Shown piece after piece: positions 1 through 7,174 of a stretch of DNA of 14,367 nt (the first letter of the stretch is position 1; each line of letters opens with the position of its first letter). The stretch is from 2-02-FULL-44-35 sp964629505. Its GTDB lineage: Bacteria > Patescibacteriota > Minisyncoccia > Phycocordibacterales > DSPV01. The notes under the pieces were generated by a model. It did not search any database, had not been told where the DNA came from, and saw only the letters and a program-made list of their open reading frames with translations. Where the stretch lies: positions 1-14,367 of the forward strand of contig CAZVQR010000013.1 of assembly GCA_964629505.1 (NCBI GenBank), given 5' to 3'. A program made the position numbers and the translations under genes.

Positions 1-97
1 AATTTCTGCTGAAATTTTCCTCGTGTTCGCGCCAGTCGCGCTCGCAAGCCCCCGCCAAACCTATGCCTTCAACGAATTTGGTAATAAATGAAGCCAC
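1..97 (-). CDS. Probable 5' end of a minus-strand gene of unknown function (partial)
   Basis: The minus strand is open from the window's left edge back to a GTG at 97-95, and further back to another GTG at 172-170 before an in-frame TGA. The frame reads VASFITKFVEGIGLAG and continues with charged residues (ERDWREHEENF). Its codons show a strong purine-N-pyrimidine bias, which the opposing plus-strand frames lack. The start is unresolved: the upstream part of the open frame crosses the hairpin repeat at 126-149, so translation may begin at 97. I do not recognise the family. The gene is divergent from the plus-strand cluster, so 98-259 would be a shared intergenic promoter region. The assignment rests only on codon pattern over about 32 codons and could be wrong. 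Confidence 0.4.
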   Translation of the reverse strand, partial: MASFITKFVEGIGLAGACERDWREHEENFSRN

Positions 98-125
98 GGT
101 ATCAAAATTTTTATACGCGTCGGAG

Positions 126-149
126 CCCACCCCGCCTTGCGGGGAAGGG
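126..149. repeat. Short GC-rich palindrome with trinucleotide loop
   Basis: A perfect 6-bp stem (CCCCGC at 130-135, GCGGGG at 139-144) closes a CTT loop. Flanking CCC (126-128) and GGG (147-149) extend it imperfectly. There is no T-tract, so it is not a clear terminator. It has the same stem-three-base-loop-stem layout as the hairpins at 6465-6493, which suggests a dispersed short repeat. It lies between the divergent genes. Confidence 0.6.
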
Positions 150-242
150 TGAAGCGGAAAAAATTTTGCCACTGCGGCGAAATGTCAAGAAAGAGTTTTG
201 CTCTCCGCTATCCACACTTTACCCAAAGATTGCGAGAAAATT

Positions 243-251
243 TGATATAAT
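243..251 (+). promoter_or_regulatory. Extended -10 promoter for the cluster, apparently leaderless
   Basis: TG-A-TATAAT is a perfect extended -10 element (TG at 243-244, TATAAT at 246-251). No good -35 hexamer sits at the usual distance: TTTACC at 219-224 is 21 bp away. The GTG start at 260 begins 8 nt after the hexamer, about where transcription would start, so the mRNA would have little or no 5' leader. This is the only strong promoter-like sequence seen ahead of the plus-strand genes. Confidence 0.55.
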
Positions 252-259
252 AAAGTCCG

Positions 260-1246
260 GTGGTTTTACCAACCAGAAAAATAGTTCCGGTTTTTATTAT
301 CTGCCTCATTGTCATCGGCGGTCTTTTTGCTTTGCTTGAGTATAAAAATCAGGGGAAAACAATCAATAATGAAAGCGTGATTTCGGTGGCCGACCAAAAA
401 CTGATTGACTCCATCGCCACCAAAGACACCGACCAAGACGGCCTGAAGGATTGGGAAGAAGCGCTCTGGCAAACCGCTCCGAATAATCCCGACACTGATG
501 CGGATGGGACAAAAGATGGCGAAGAAATCGCCGCCGGCCGCGACCCGCTAAAAAAAGGCCCGGACGACCAGCTCACTCTTGAGTCCGCTTCCACCACACC
601 GAAAACCACAAAGTCACTTACGACCTCTGACCAATTTTCCCGCGAACTGTTCACGCGATATGTTACCCTCAAACAAAACGGCGGCGGCGACCCGGCTGAT
701 TACAACAATTACGCCGATTTAGTTCTTACTTATATTGATAAAGAAGCGGCGGCGATGTCGGCAAAAAGTTACGCCGCCGCCGATTTCAAAGTCATCGCGA
801 ACGAAACGCCTGCCGACATTCGCCGCTACGGCAACGAATTCGGCGCATTCTTTGTGGACGACAAAAGACCCGATTTTGAGAATGAACTGGTAGTGCTTCA
901 GCGAGCCACTGAAAACAACAACCCGCTGGAACTGGCGAAATTGGATGCCAATATTGCCGCTTATGAAAAAATTCTGGCTGGTTTGCTAAAAATTTCGGTG
1001 CCCAACAGTTTTCTGCCCGACCACCTCACGCTCGCTAATGCCGTGGCAACCATAATTGTCGGCATTGAATCAATGAAACTCTCGTTTTCCGACCCGATTA
1101 AAGCCGCCGCCGGCTTGAAAAATTATCCCGACGCTTCCGGCAATCTTCTGCCCCTCCTGCAAAGCATCGGCGGCGGCTTGGAAGAAAGCGGCGTAACTTT
1201 TGCACAGTCGGAAACGGGCTTTCGGTTCATAAACTTGATAAAATAG
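260..1246 (+). CDS. Membrane-anchored protein with thrombospondin type 3-like calcium loops
   Basis: 328 residues. One N-terminal hydrophobic segment (about 9-27) would anchor it, with the rest outside. Two acidic loops of the TSP3/EF-hand-like pattern DxDxDGxxDxxE follow: D56-T-D58-Q-D60-G-L-K-D64-W-E-E67 and D78-T-D80-A-D82-G-T-K-D86-G-E-E89. Such loops bind calcium in thrombospondin type 3 repeats, and the spacing here is intact in both. The remaining ~230 residues look helical, without a domain I recognise. The start is GTG at 260, the first possible start after the extended -10 at 243-251, and the hydrophobic segment begins within ten residues of it. No Shine-Dalgarno sequence is present. 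The gene heads the cluster and ends about 10 bp before the next one, so it is likely co-transcribed. A structural or calcium-dependent surface role next to the secretion apparatus is inference. Confidence 0.75.
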   Translation: MVLPTRKIVPVFIICLIVIGGLFALLEYKNQGKTINNESVISVADQKLIDSIATKDTDQDGLKDWEEALWQTAPNNPDTDADGTKDGEEIAAGRDPLKKGPDDQLTLESASTTPKTTKSLTTSDQFSRELFTRYVTLKQNGGGDPADYNNYADLVLTYIDKEAAAMSAKSYAAADFKVIANETPADIRRYGNEFGAFFVDDKRPDFENELVVLQRATENNNPLELAKLDANIAAYEKILAGLLKISVPNSFLPDHLTLANAVATIIVGIESMKLSFSDPIKAAAGLKNYPDASGNLLPLLQSIGGGLEESGVTFAQSETGFRFINLIK

Positions 1247-1256
1247 AGCCAACTTG

Positions 1257-3389
1257 ATGAAAACTTGGTACCATAAAATTACGGCTGGAATTATCTTGGT
1301 GGCAATCGTCGCTATGGTGGTCTTACCTCCCGCCGGTTTGCTTTTCCCGAAAAAAGCCGAAGCCCAAGGAGCTTGTATTGGGGGATTGATAGCAGTTGGA
1401 ATATCTAAAATTATTGGCGGTATTGCCACAGTTCTTTCCATTCCAGTCAGCGATGTTGGCAACATGCCTACACACACTAGCGTCCAATTCAATACCGCCG
1501 GTGTATTCATCAAAGACTGCATCATCATCCCCTTAGTCAAATCTATGGTCAAAGCGATGATTCATCAATTTTTGATGAGTATTGTGGATTGGATTAATAG
1601 CGGCTTTGACGGTTCGGGACCTAGATTCGTCAGCGACCCCGAGAGTTTTTTCGCTGATGTGGTTGATAAAGGTGTTGGCCAAATGATTTACGGCAGCGAC
1701 CTTAAATTCTTATGCAGTCCTTTCGCTTTGGACATAAGGTTAGCTTTAGGCCTCAACTATTGGGGCGGCCGATTCCGCGACCGCATCACCTGCACTTTGT
1801 CTGATGTGATAGGAAATATAACCAGCATCCCCGAGCGACAAGCTTACCGCAATAGTTGGCAAAGCTGGCTTGACCTTACCACCAAACCGCAAAATAATCC
1901 TTACGGCGCTTTCGCTTTGGCAAAGAGCGAATTGGAAATCCGCATCGCCAATAAAAAATTCGTCGTCGGCAAAGAGATTGATTGGGGTAGCGGCTTTTTG
2001 ACAACCAAGAGATGTATTGAATATGACACTGAGGAAGCGCTTTACGGTGATGACCCTCGTTATGAAGAAGCCGGAGTGGACCCTTGCGTTCGATATGAAA
2101 CCGTCACGCCCGGCAAACTGGTGTCGGAAGGTGTTGCCAAAGTCGTCGGCTCTCAAGTTGACGAATATGTCGCCGCCGAAGACATTGACGCGATTTTCGG
2201 CGCTCTCTTCAATCAAATGATCGGCTCAATCTTCAGCGCCTCCGGCATCTTCTCCGGCACCACTCGAAACACCAACTATTACAGGAACAAATTTGAAAGC
2301 GACAAAGCGGCCGGCGTTTTCAATGTCGGTTCGGGTGTCACCGCGCCGACCGGTTTTAGCAGTTCTGATTGTTCTACTAATTATGTTCTTAACGGAAACA
2401 TAGTGAGTGTTATTAGCGACACTGCCACAACACCGGTTACCGAAGCGCGTTGGGTCAGTAACAGTGCCGGAATTACCCAATCTCAAGTTTATTCCCTCCT
2501 CACCAAATACTGCAGCCAACTGGGTTTTTGGAATAATGCCCAAGGAACGGTTGACAATACGATTAATAATCTCCGGCCGCCGGTTGACACCGGAGGTGGA
2601 CAAACCCCGTCACCGTCAATGAATATTGCTCTGAAAGCTTTCGGTGGTATCGCAACTCAATCGGCCACCTACCTTGGTTCCTACACAGCCGAATATGCCA
2701 ATGACGGTGGCACCTTCGGGGGTTCAGTGGGATACAACTCCGGCATAGCTGTCACTCGAGTTGTTGGTGGTTCTACTTTTTGGGAATTGGATTTGAGTCG
2801 AGTTACAAACCAAAGCCGGTATTTGGAAGAAATTGTTATTACACCGGCCATTCGAATAAACGGTAGTATGGACGAAACCGGGTGGACAAAATTAAACAAC
2901 GCGACTGTTTCTGTCTATGGAGTCGGCAGTAATGCTGCGGCTTTCTACACCACAACATTAGATCTATTCACTGAAGCTAGCTCAGTTAGAATACCGCTCT
3001 GTGCAGCTAGTCAAACCTCATGCCAAGAGGTCGGAAAAATCCGCATTAGTCGAATGGCATCAGAGTTGGCCCTTGCCGAACTGGAAGCATTTAATCACCC
3101 GCGTCCAACGATATCAGTCACTGCGGAGGCGGTAAATCGGATAACGGTGGGGGGAACATTCGAACCTCTTTTGGGCGTCGTTGGTAAAGATTTCAAGGGA
3201 GAGACAGACACTGTTAGCGTTAATCTTGTGTCCGGTGCCGTTGATACAAATCTCGCCGGTCCTTACACTCTTACCTATGTTGCCACCGATTTGGCTGGAG
3301 TGCCGAGCAATCCGCTGACGCGAACGGTAATAGTAGGGAGCGGAGGGGGCACACCGCCGCCACCCCCACCGCCGCCACCACCGTTGTAA
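1257..3389 (+). CDS. Large secreted protein with F5/8C (fucolectin-like) and DUF5011-like Ig domains and a poly-Pro end
   Basis: About 710 residues; positions here count TTG 1254 as residue 1, though ATG 1257 is the likelier start. An N-terminal signal peptide ends near KKAEA|QG. Residues ~38-440 are a cysteine-containing region I do not recognise by name, with hydrophobic helices near the start (CIIIPLVKSMVKAMIHQF). After a Gly/Pro/Ser linker, ~456-614 has the layout of an F5/8 type C / fucolectin domain: NIAL-KA start, QSATY, YANDG, FWELDLSRV, LNNATVSVYG, a close Cys pair (LCAASQTSC) and a closing ALAELEAF strand. Residues ~617-694 resemble the Cry22A/DUF5011 Ig-like domain (YTLTYVATDLAGVPSNPLTRTVIV). 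The chain ends in GGGT, ten prolines and one leucine. The canonical F-type lectin His and RxD residues are not evident, so fucose binding is not assured. Position beside the VirB6-like gene suggests an envelope or surface part of the secretion system (inference). Confidence 0.75.
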   Translation: MKTWYHKITAGIILVAIVAMVVLPPAGLLFPKKAEAQGACIGGLIAVGISKIIGGIATVLSIPVSDVGNMPTHTSVQFNTAGVFIKDCIIIPLVKSMVKAMIHQFLMSIVDWINSGFDGSGPRFVSDPESFFADVVDKGVGQMIYGSDLKFLCSPFALDIRLALGLNYWGGRFRDRITCTLSDVIGNITSIPERQAYRNSWQSWLDLTTKPQNNPYGAFALAKSELEIRIANKKFVVGKEIDWGSGFLTTKRCIEYDTEEALYGDDPRYEEAGVDPCVRYETVTPGKLVSEGVAKVVGSQVDEYVAAEDIDAIFGALFNQMIGSIFSASGIFSGTTRNTNYYRNKFESDKAAGVFNVGSGVTAPTGFSSSDCSTNYVLNGNIVSVISDTATTPVTEARWVSNSAGITQSQVYSLLTKYCSQLGFWNNAQGTVDNTINNLRPPVDTGGGQTPSPSMNIALKAFGGIATQSATYLGSYTAEYANDGGTFGGSVGYNSGIAVTRVVGGSTFWELDLSRVTNQSRYLEEIVITPAIRINGSMDETGWTKLNNATVSVYGVGSNAAAFYTTTLDLFTEASSVRIPLCAASQTSCQEVGKIRISRMASELALAELEAFNHPRPTISVTAEAVNRITVGGTFEPLLGVVGKDFKGETDTVSVNLVSGAVDTNLAGPYTLTYVATDLAGVPSNPLTRTVIVGSGGGTPPPPPPPPPPL

Positions 3390-3403
3390 AAAAATGCCAG
3401 CCC

Positions 3404-6022
3404 ATGAGCACATTTTTCAAAGCAAAAATTGCTTGGCTTAAAAAAATGAAATTGAATTTTTTTAAAAAACACAAAAAAATCATTCTCGCCGCGATTCTGG
3501 TGAGCATTATCGTTGCGCCTTTGGTTTTGGTGCCGGTGGATACAGTCAATGCCACTCACACGTCAATCATTGGTCCAGACGGCGTACGTCGACCGGTTAC
3601 CCACCCAACAGGTCCCGATGGAAACCCAATATCCGATGAAGAATTTGATAGGCGGGGGTTGGGGGGAAATGTTGGTGGTTTTTCACAAACCAACTCTGCA
3701 ACTGGTCAAGTTGTTGGTGAGGACGGTGGCAACATTATTACCAACACTCTCGGTAGCATATTTAGCTGGATTATGAACTTTCTATTTATCCCCCTTGCCG
3801 CATGGATTCTCGGTATTGCGGGTAATTTGATGGATATAGCCATTAAATTTTCTTTGGACACCAAATACTTCAAGATTGACGCCATAGATTCCGGCTGGAA
3901 ATTTATTCGCGACCTAGTAAATATGGGTTTTATTTTCATTTTGCTCTACATCGCCATTTCCACCATTCTCCAACTCTCTTCATACAACATCCGCAGTATG
4001 TTAGTGAAACTGATAATCGCCGCTGTTTTAATCAATTTTAGTTTGTTTTTCACTCGGGTCGCGATTGATGCCAGTAATATCGTCGCCCAGAATTTCTACA
4101 ACGCTTTCACTGTAACCACCGACGGGAATCCGAACATATCAGCCACTTTCAAAAATTATCTTAGAATTTCGGAAAAGTTTGAAAAAGATCCTACGGGTGC
4201 CGGTAGACCGTTGAAACTTAGCGGTGTTGAATCTTATATTGACGCAGTTTTGCGTTTTTGGGTGATTGTTATCGCTCTCTATGTATTTTTGAGCGTAGCA
4301 TTATTATTTGTCGCCCGCACCGTGGCTTTTATTTTCTTAATGATGACCGCGCCTATCGGTTTCATTGGGGCAATTTTTCCGGGCGCTTCCGGCGCAGCGG
4401 CAAAATGGCGTAAAACACTCATTGACCAAATGTTGGTGGCGCCGGTTTTTCTAATTTTGATTTATTTGGTAGCGCAAATTATGAAATCATCGATGTTTAA
4501 TATTCCTTTCATTGGTGAAACAGAAAAAGCTCTTGACGCTAGTTTTTACTTTAACTACATCGTAATTATCGCTCTTTTACTTTTCACAAAAAACATCACC
4601 AAAAAAATCAGTGGCGAGGCCGGTGCGATGATTGATAAAATCGGTAAAAAAGCGCTGGCGGTAGCGGCCGGCGCGACTTTGGCGGTGGCGACGGGCGGGG
4701 CGGCGATGGCGGGGAGAGCGGTGGTAGGCAGAGTCGCGGCAGGAGTTGCGGCAAGCGAGACCGGAATTGGGGGAATGCTGAAAGGTGCGGCGGCGAGCAA
4801 AAGAACAGGGCTTCTGGGCGCAACTCAAAGATTTATCGGCCAAAGAGGACTTAGAGCCACTAATCGCGTAGCCGAATCCAGTTTTGATGTCCGAACCGGT
4901 AAATTGTTCCAGAAAGGGGCTGGCGCTTTGGGTCTGGCTGGCGGCGCGGAAACGCTTGGATTGTCCTTGAAAAGAAAATCCGCGATAGCCGAAGCCAAAA
5001 AAGAAGAACAGAAAAAGAAAGAAACCGTCGGCGGCTATGAACGACAACGAGATGAAAAAGTAAAATCACAACAAGAAAGAGCGAGAAAGGATGCGGTCAT
5101 GCTTTTGCCAGATAAACAAAAAATAGAAAAGGATGCGGGACTTACTGCCGCAAAATCGGCCATGGCAGAAATGGAACGATTGGCAAAGCAAGTGAAAGCA
5201 GATAATAAAACACCAGAAGCAATACGCGCTAATCAAAAAGAAAATGACCTGAAAACCGAGAATACCGCCAAGACAAACGCCGAACAGTCCATTACTAGAG
5301 AGAAAGGATTAGAGCAAAAAGCGAGAGAGGATTTGGCGCAAGCGCAAAAAGATAAAGCCGCCGGAATCGCAGGGGCTGATGTCAGAGAACGAACAGCTCA
5401 AACAGAAATTGCGGGGTCGCTAAATGCTCAAACGGCTTTCAATGCCACCGTTCGAGGACACACTACAAATATAACGCGACTCACACAAGAGTTGAAAACT
5501 GCCGATGAAGATATTTTGAAAGCTGTAAGTGGCGGCACAGCAAAACTCGCAAGTTTAAATCAAGTCATAGAAGATACCCAAAAAGAAGCTGATAAACAAA
5601 TAAAAGCCGCCAATGACCGAATTGAGTCATTTGCTAAAGGCATTACCGAAGACAGGCCAACGCATAATGTCGTCGGGGGAACAGGAACAGTGGCGAAGGG
5701 TGCGGCCGTCGGGACGGCAGTTGGAAGCATTGTGCCTGTCGTGGGAACCGGTATAGGCGCGGCCGTTGGGGCAACGGTGGGTACACTCGCTGCGGTAAGG
5801 GGACGAATGAAAGCCGACGAAAGTCAGGCGGTGGCTGATTATGTTAGAGCACTACACAACGCCCAAGGAGGGTCCCGCCTTAAAATAAAACCCGGCGGAG
5901 GAAAGAAAGAAAAAACCCTTTTGGAACATGTCGCCGATATATCAGGAAGCGACCTTGCGGATATGCTAAAGGATTTATCTCCCGAAGACCAAGAAAAACT
6001 AAAAAAAGCTTTGGGTATATAA
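3404..6022 (+). CDS. TrbL/VirB6-like polytopic T4SS membrane protein with coiled-coil and glycine-zipper tail
   Basis: 872 residues. A hydrophobic N-terminal segment (~26-45) is followed by a soluble stretch, then a membrane domain with roughly seven helices between ~117 and 396, including MTAPIGFIGAIFPGASGAAAKWRK at ~314-337. That pattern matches TrbL/VirB6 proteins, the inner-membrane channel of type IV secretion systems. After the last helix comes an Ala/Gly-rich stretch (~416-465), a long Lys/Glu/Gln-rich region likely to be coiled coil (~520-745), a glycine zipper (~757-800, GxxxG-like repeats such as GTAVGSIVPVVGTGIGAAVG) and an acidic-basic helical C-terminus. Family members commonly carry variable hydrophilic tails, but this one is more than half the protein. 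The start at ATG 3404 lies 14 nt after the previous stop; ATG 3446 (MKLNFFKKHKK) is an alternative that keeps the first hydrophobic segment. Neither has a Shine-Dalgarno sequence. The family call is firm; the tail's role is unknown. Confidence 0.82.
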   Translation: MSTFFKAKIAWLKKMKLNFFKKHKKIILAAILVSIIVAPLVLVPVDTVNATHTSIIGPDGVRRPVTHPTGPDGNPISDEEFDRRGLGGNVGGFSQTNSATGQVVGEDGGNIITNTLGSIFSWIMNFLFIPLAAWILGIAGNLMDIAIKFSLDTKYFKIDAIDSGWKFIRDLVNMGFIFILLYIAISTILQLSSYNIRSMLVKLIIAAVLINFSLFFTRVAIDASNIVAQNFYNAFTVTTDGNPNISATFKNYLRISEKFEKDPTGAGRPLKLSGVESYIDAVLRFWVIVIALYVFLSVALLFVARTVAFIFLMMTAPIGFIGAIFPGASGAAAKWRKTLIDQMLVAPVFLILIYLVAQIMKSSMFNIPFIGETEKALDASFYFNYIVIIALLLFTKNITKKISGEAGAMIDKIGKKALAVAAGATLAVATGGAAMAGRAVVGRVAAGVAASETGIGGMLKGAAASKRTGLLGATQRFIGQRGLRATNRVAESSFDVRTGKLFQKGAGALGLAGGAETLGLSLKRKSAIAEAKKEEQKKKETVGGYERQRDEKVKSQQERARKDAVMLLPDKQKIEKDAGLTAAKSAMAEMERLAKQVKADNKTPEAIRANQKENDLKTENTAKTNAEQSITREKGLEQKAREDLAQAQKDKAAGIAGADVRERTAQTEIAGSLNAQTAFNATVRGHTTNITRLTQELKTADEDILKAVSGGTAKLASLNQVIEDTQKEADKQIKAANDRIESFAKGITEDRPTHNVVGGTGTVAKGAAVGTAVGSIVPVVGTGIGAAVGATVGTLAAVRGRMKADESQAVADYVRALHNAQGGSRLKIKPGGGKKEKTLLEHVADISGSDLADMLKDLSPEDQEKLKKALGI

Positions 6023-6038
6023 AAGTTAAAAACTCATA

Positions 6039-6698
6039 ATGAACAACATTCAAGATAAAATAAAAAGACAATTCGCGGCCTTGCCGGAAGATATCCGGAA
6101 CGCTATGGCTTCTGAACATGTTAGTGATGCTTTGCGGAAAATCATTGAGAAACAGACTCTGAATGAGAACCAAGGTGATGTTATGAAAACAGAAACCTCG
6201 CTTGTTATGTTGGGACTGCAATCACCGGCAAATTTCATAACCAATATCAAAAGCGCGCTTAATGTACCGATAGAAAAAGCGCGAGCGATTGCTGAAGACA
6301 TAAACGCAGAAATTTTCCGCCCCATCCGCGAATCGCTCAAGAAAGTCCATGGCATTCAGGAAATAGCTTCGGTAGTCCCGACGCCCCGACCGCAAAGCGT
6401 GTCGGGGATCGGGATCCCGACAGCCACTCCGTGGCTCGTCGGGACTTCCACAAAAGAATTGCCTCCGCCCAAGGCGGACCAGCCGTGGGCTGGAAAACCT
6501 GAAGACGAAACAAAATTGAATCGCGAAGAGATTTTGGCGGGAATTGAGAATCCGGTGAAAACCTTGCCAACCGGCAATATCGTGCAAGACAAATTGAGTG
6601 GAATGGTGAGGATGCCACGAACGGTGGAGGAAATTAAGGAATTACCACTGGCGCCACCGAAACCATCTGCAACCGACCCTTATAGGGAAGCCATATAA
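6039..6698 (+). CDS. Small soluble helical protein of the T4SS cluster, carrying in-frame palindromic inserts
   Basis: 219 residues with no signal peptide or membrane segment, so probably cytoplasmic. Residues 1-~110 look like a compact helical domain (QFAALPEDIRNAM, TETSLVMLGLQSP, EIFRPIRESLKKVHG). I believe similar short proteins recur next to T4SS genes in CPR genomes, but I cannot give a family name. Residues ~112-136 and ~143-152 are encoded by hairpin-forming DNA (6374-6446 and 6465-6493) and give Pro/Gly/Ser/Thr-rich sequence unlike the rest, probably an unstructured linker. The C-terminal ~60 residues are polar and proline-rich. Start ATG 6039 lies 16 nt after the preceding stop, without a Shine-Dalgarno motif. 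The next gene starts 2 nt after its stop, so the two are tightly linked. A role as cytoplasmic accessory of the secretion motor is inference from position only. Confidence 0.6.
   Translation: MNNIQDKIKRQFAALPEDIRNAMASEHVSDALRKIIEKQTLNENQGDVMKTETSLVMLGLQSPANFITNIKSALNVPIEKARAIAEDINAEIFRPIRESLKKVHGIQEIASVVPTPRPQSVSGIGIPTATPWLVGTSTKELPPPKADQPWAGKPEDETKLNREEILAGIENPVKTLPTGNIVQDKLSGMVRMPRTVEEIKELPLAPPKPSATDPYREAI
6374..6446. repeat. In-frame tandem palindromic element with two alternative folds
   Basis: The outer arms AGTCCCGACG (6374-6383) and CGTCGGGACT (6437-6446) are a perfect 10-bp inverted repeat. Three hairpins lie inside: CCCCGAC..GTCGGGG (6384-6407, with CGC-AAA-GCG at its tip), the self-complementary TCGGGATCCCGA (6409-6420), and AGCCAC-TCC-GTGGCT (6422-6436). 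The same sequence can refold as two tandem hairpins, 6376-6414 and 6415-6444, each bounded by TCCCGA and TCGGGA. The reading frame stays open throughout. The layout resembles palindromic elements inserted within genes, such as Rickettsia palindromic elements. No sequence relation to them is claimed. Confidence 0.8.
6465..6493. repeat. Double hairpin with trinucleotide loops inside coding sequence
   Basis: CCGCC-CAA-GGCGG (6465-6477) is followed by A, then CCAGCC-GTG-GGCTGG (6479-6493). Both stems are perfect (5 and 6 bp) with 3-base loops. The segment encodes PPPKADQPWAGK in frame. It lies 18 bp after the larger palindromic element, which suggests this linker region tolerates repeated insertions. 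Confidence 0.7.
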
Positions 6699-6700
6699 AA

Positions 6701-7135
6701 ATGAGATTTCAGATACCACAGTTTATTGAAGTTGAAGACCGAATTTTCGGGCCGCTGACCATTAAGCAGTTTATTTACCTGGCCGGCGGCGCCGGTTTTA
6801 GTTTCGCCCTTTACCGTTTTCTGCCGTTGCTACTCGCTATACCTCTGATTCTGGCGACGGCTAGCCTCGCCCTGACTCTGTCTTTTTTCAAATTACACGG
6901 CCGAAACTTCATCACGGTAATGGAATCAGCTTTTCATTTTTTCCGCACCAGCCGGCTCTATATTTGGCGTAAAGTTCCCAAAACACCGCTCGGCAAAGGC
7001 ATCAAGGCGGCGGAAGAAACGCCCATCACCGTGCCGCGTTTGTCTGAAAGCAAGTTGAAAGACCTGACTTGGAGCTTGGATATTTATGAGCAAATGGGCC
7101 CGGGCACGAAAGAAACCATGGAAACTAAAAACTAA
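6701..7135 (+). CDS. PrgI family T4SS inner-membrane protein (VirB3-like)
   Basis: 144 residues. It opens with the typical PrgI layout IPQFIEVEDRIFGPLTIKQFIYL, then two closely spaced membrane helices (about 22-40 and 42-63) and a cytoplasmic C-terminal part with SAFHFFRTSRLYIWRK. PrgI proteins take the place of VirB3 in many Gram-positive and CPR type IV secretion loci and work with VirB4 at the inner membrane. The length is near the family norm, with some extra C-terminal residues. It starts 2 nt after the preceding stop, and a purine run (GGGAAG) about 13 nt upstream is too distant for a good ribosome binding site. The last few codons overlap the first AT-rich repeat arm (from 7126), so the extreme C-terminus (ETKN) may have been altered by that repeat. 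In most related loci the next gene would be the TraC-like one; here a four-helix-bundle gene intervenes. Confidence 0.85.
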   Translation: MRFQIPQFIEVEDRIFGPLTIKQFIYLAGGAGFSFALYRFLPLLLAIPLILATASLALTLSFFKLHGRNFITVMESAFHFFRTSRLYIWRKVPKTPLGKGIKAAEETPITVPRLSESKLKDLTWSLDIYEQMGPGTKETMETKN

Positions 7136-7174
7136 AAGCGAAAAGTTAAAAATTACAACTTAAATCTAAAAACT
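7126..7174. repeat. AT-rich repeat arm L1 (inverted copy of R1, L2/R2 family)
   Basis: A 49-nt A-rich segment spans the PrgI stop codon and runs to the GTG of the next gene. Its reverse complement aligns without gaps to 7548-7597 at about 38 of 49 positions and to 8304-8352 at about 40 of 49 (counted by hand). A shared core reads CTTTTCGCTTT or TTTTTCGTTTT. AT-richness inflates such matches, but the ungapped alignment and shared CG core argue against chance. Confidence 0.6.

Noticed and set aside
126..149. Rho-independent terminator
   Set aside because: The stem is GC-rich but no T-tract follows on either strand close enough to the stem.
88..339. Plus-strand ORF of 83 codons ahead of the first gene
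   Set aside because: It crosses the hairpin repeat and the promoter, runs into the first gene in another frame, and has low-quality composition with no family resemblance.
1746..2216. Long minus-strand ORFs opposite the secreted protein and other genes
   Set aside because: They mirror GC-rich codons of real plus-strand genes, have no domain resemblance and no initiation context.
3384..3410. Frameshift joining the lectin-like protein to the VirB6-like protein
   Set aside because: The VirB6-like protein has its own N-terminal hydrophobic segment and start codon. The two products are distinct types, and the 14-bp gap is normal for this operon.
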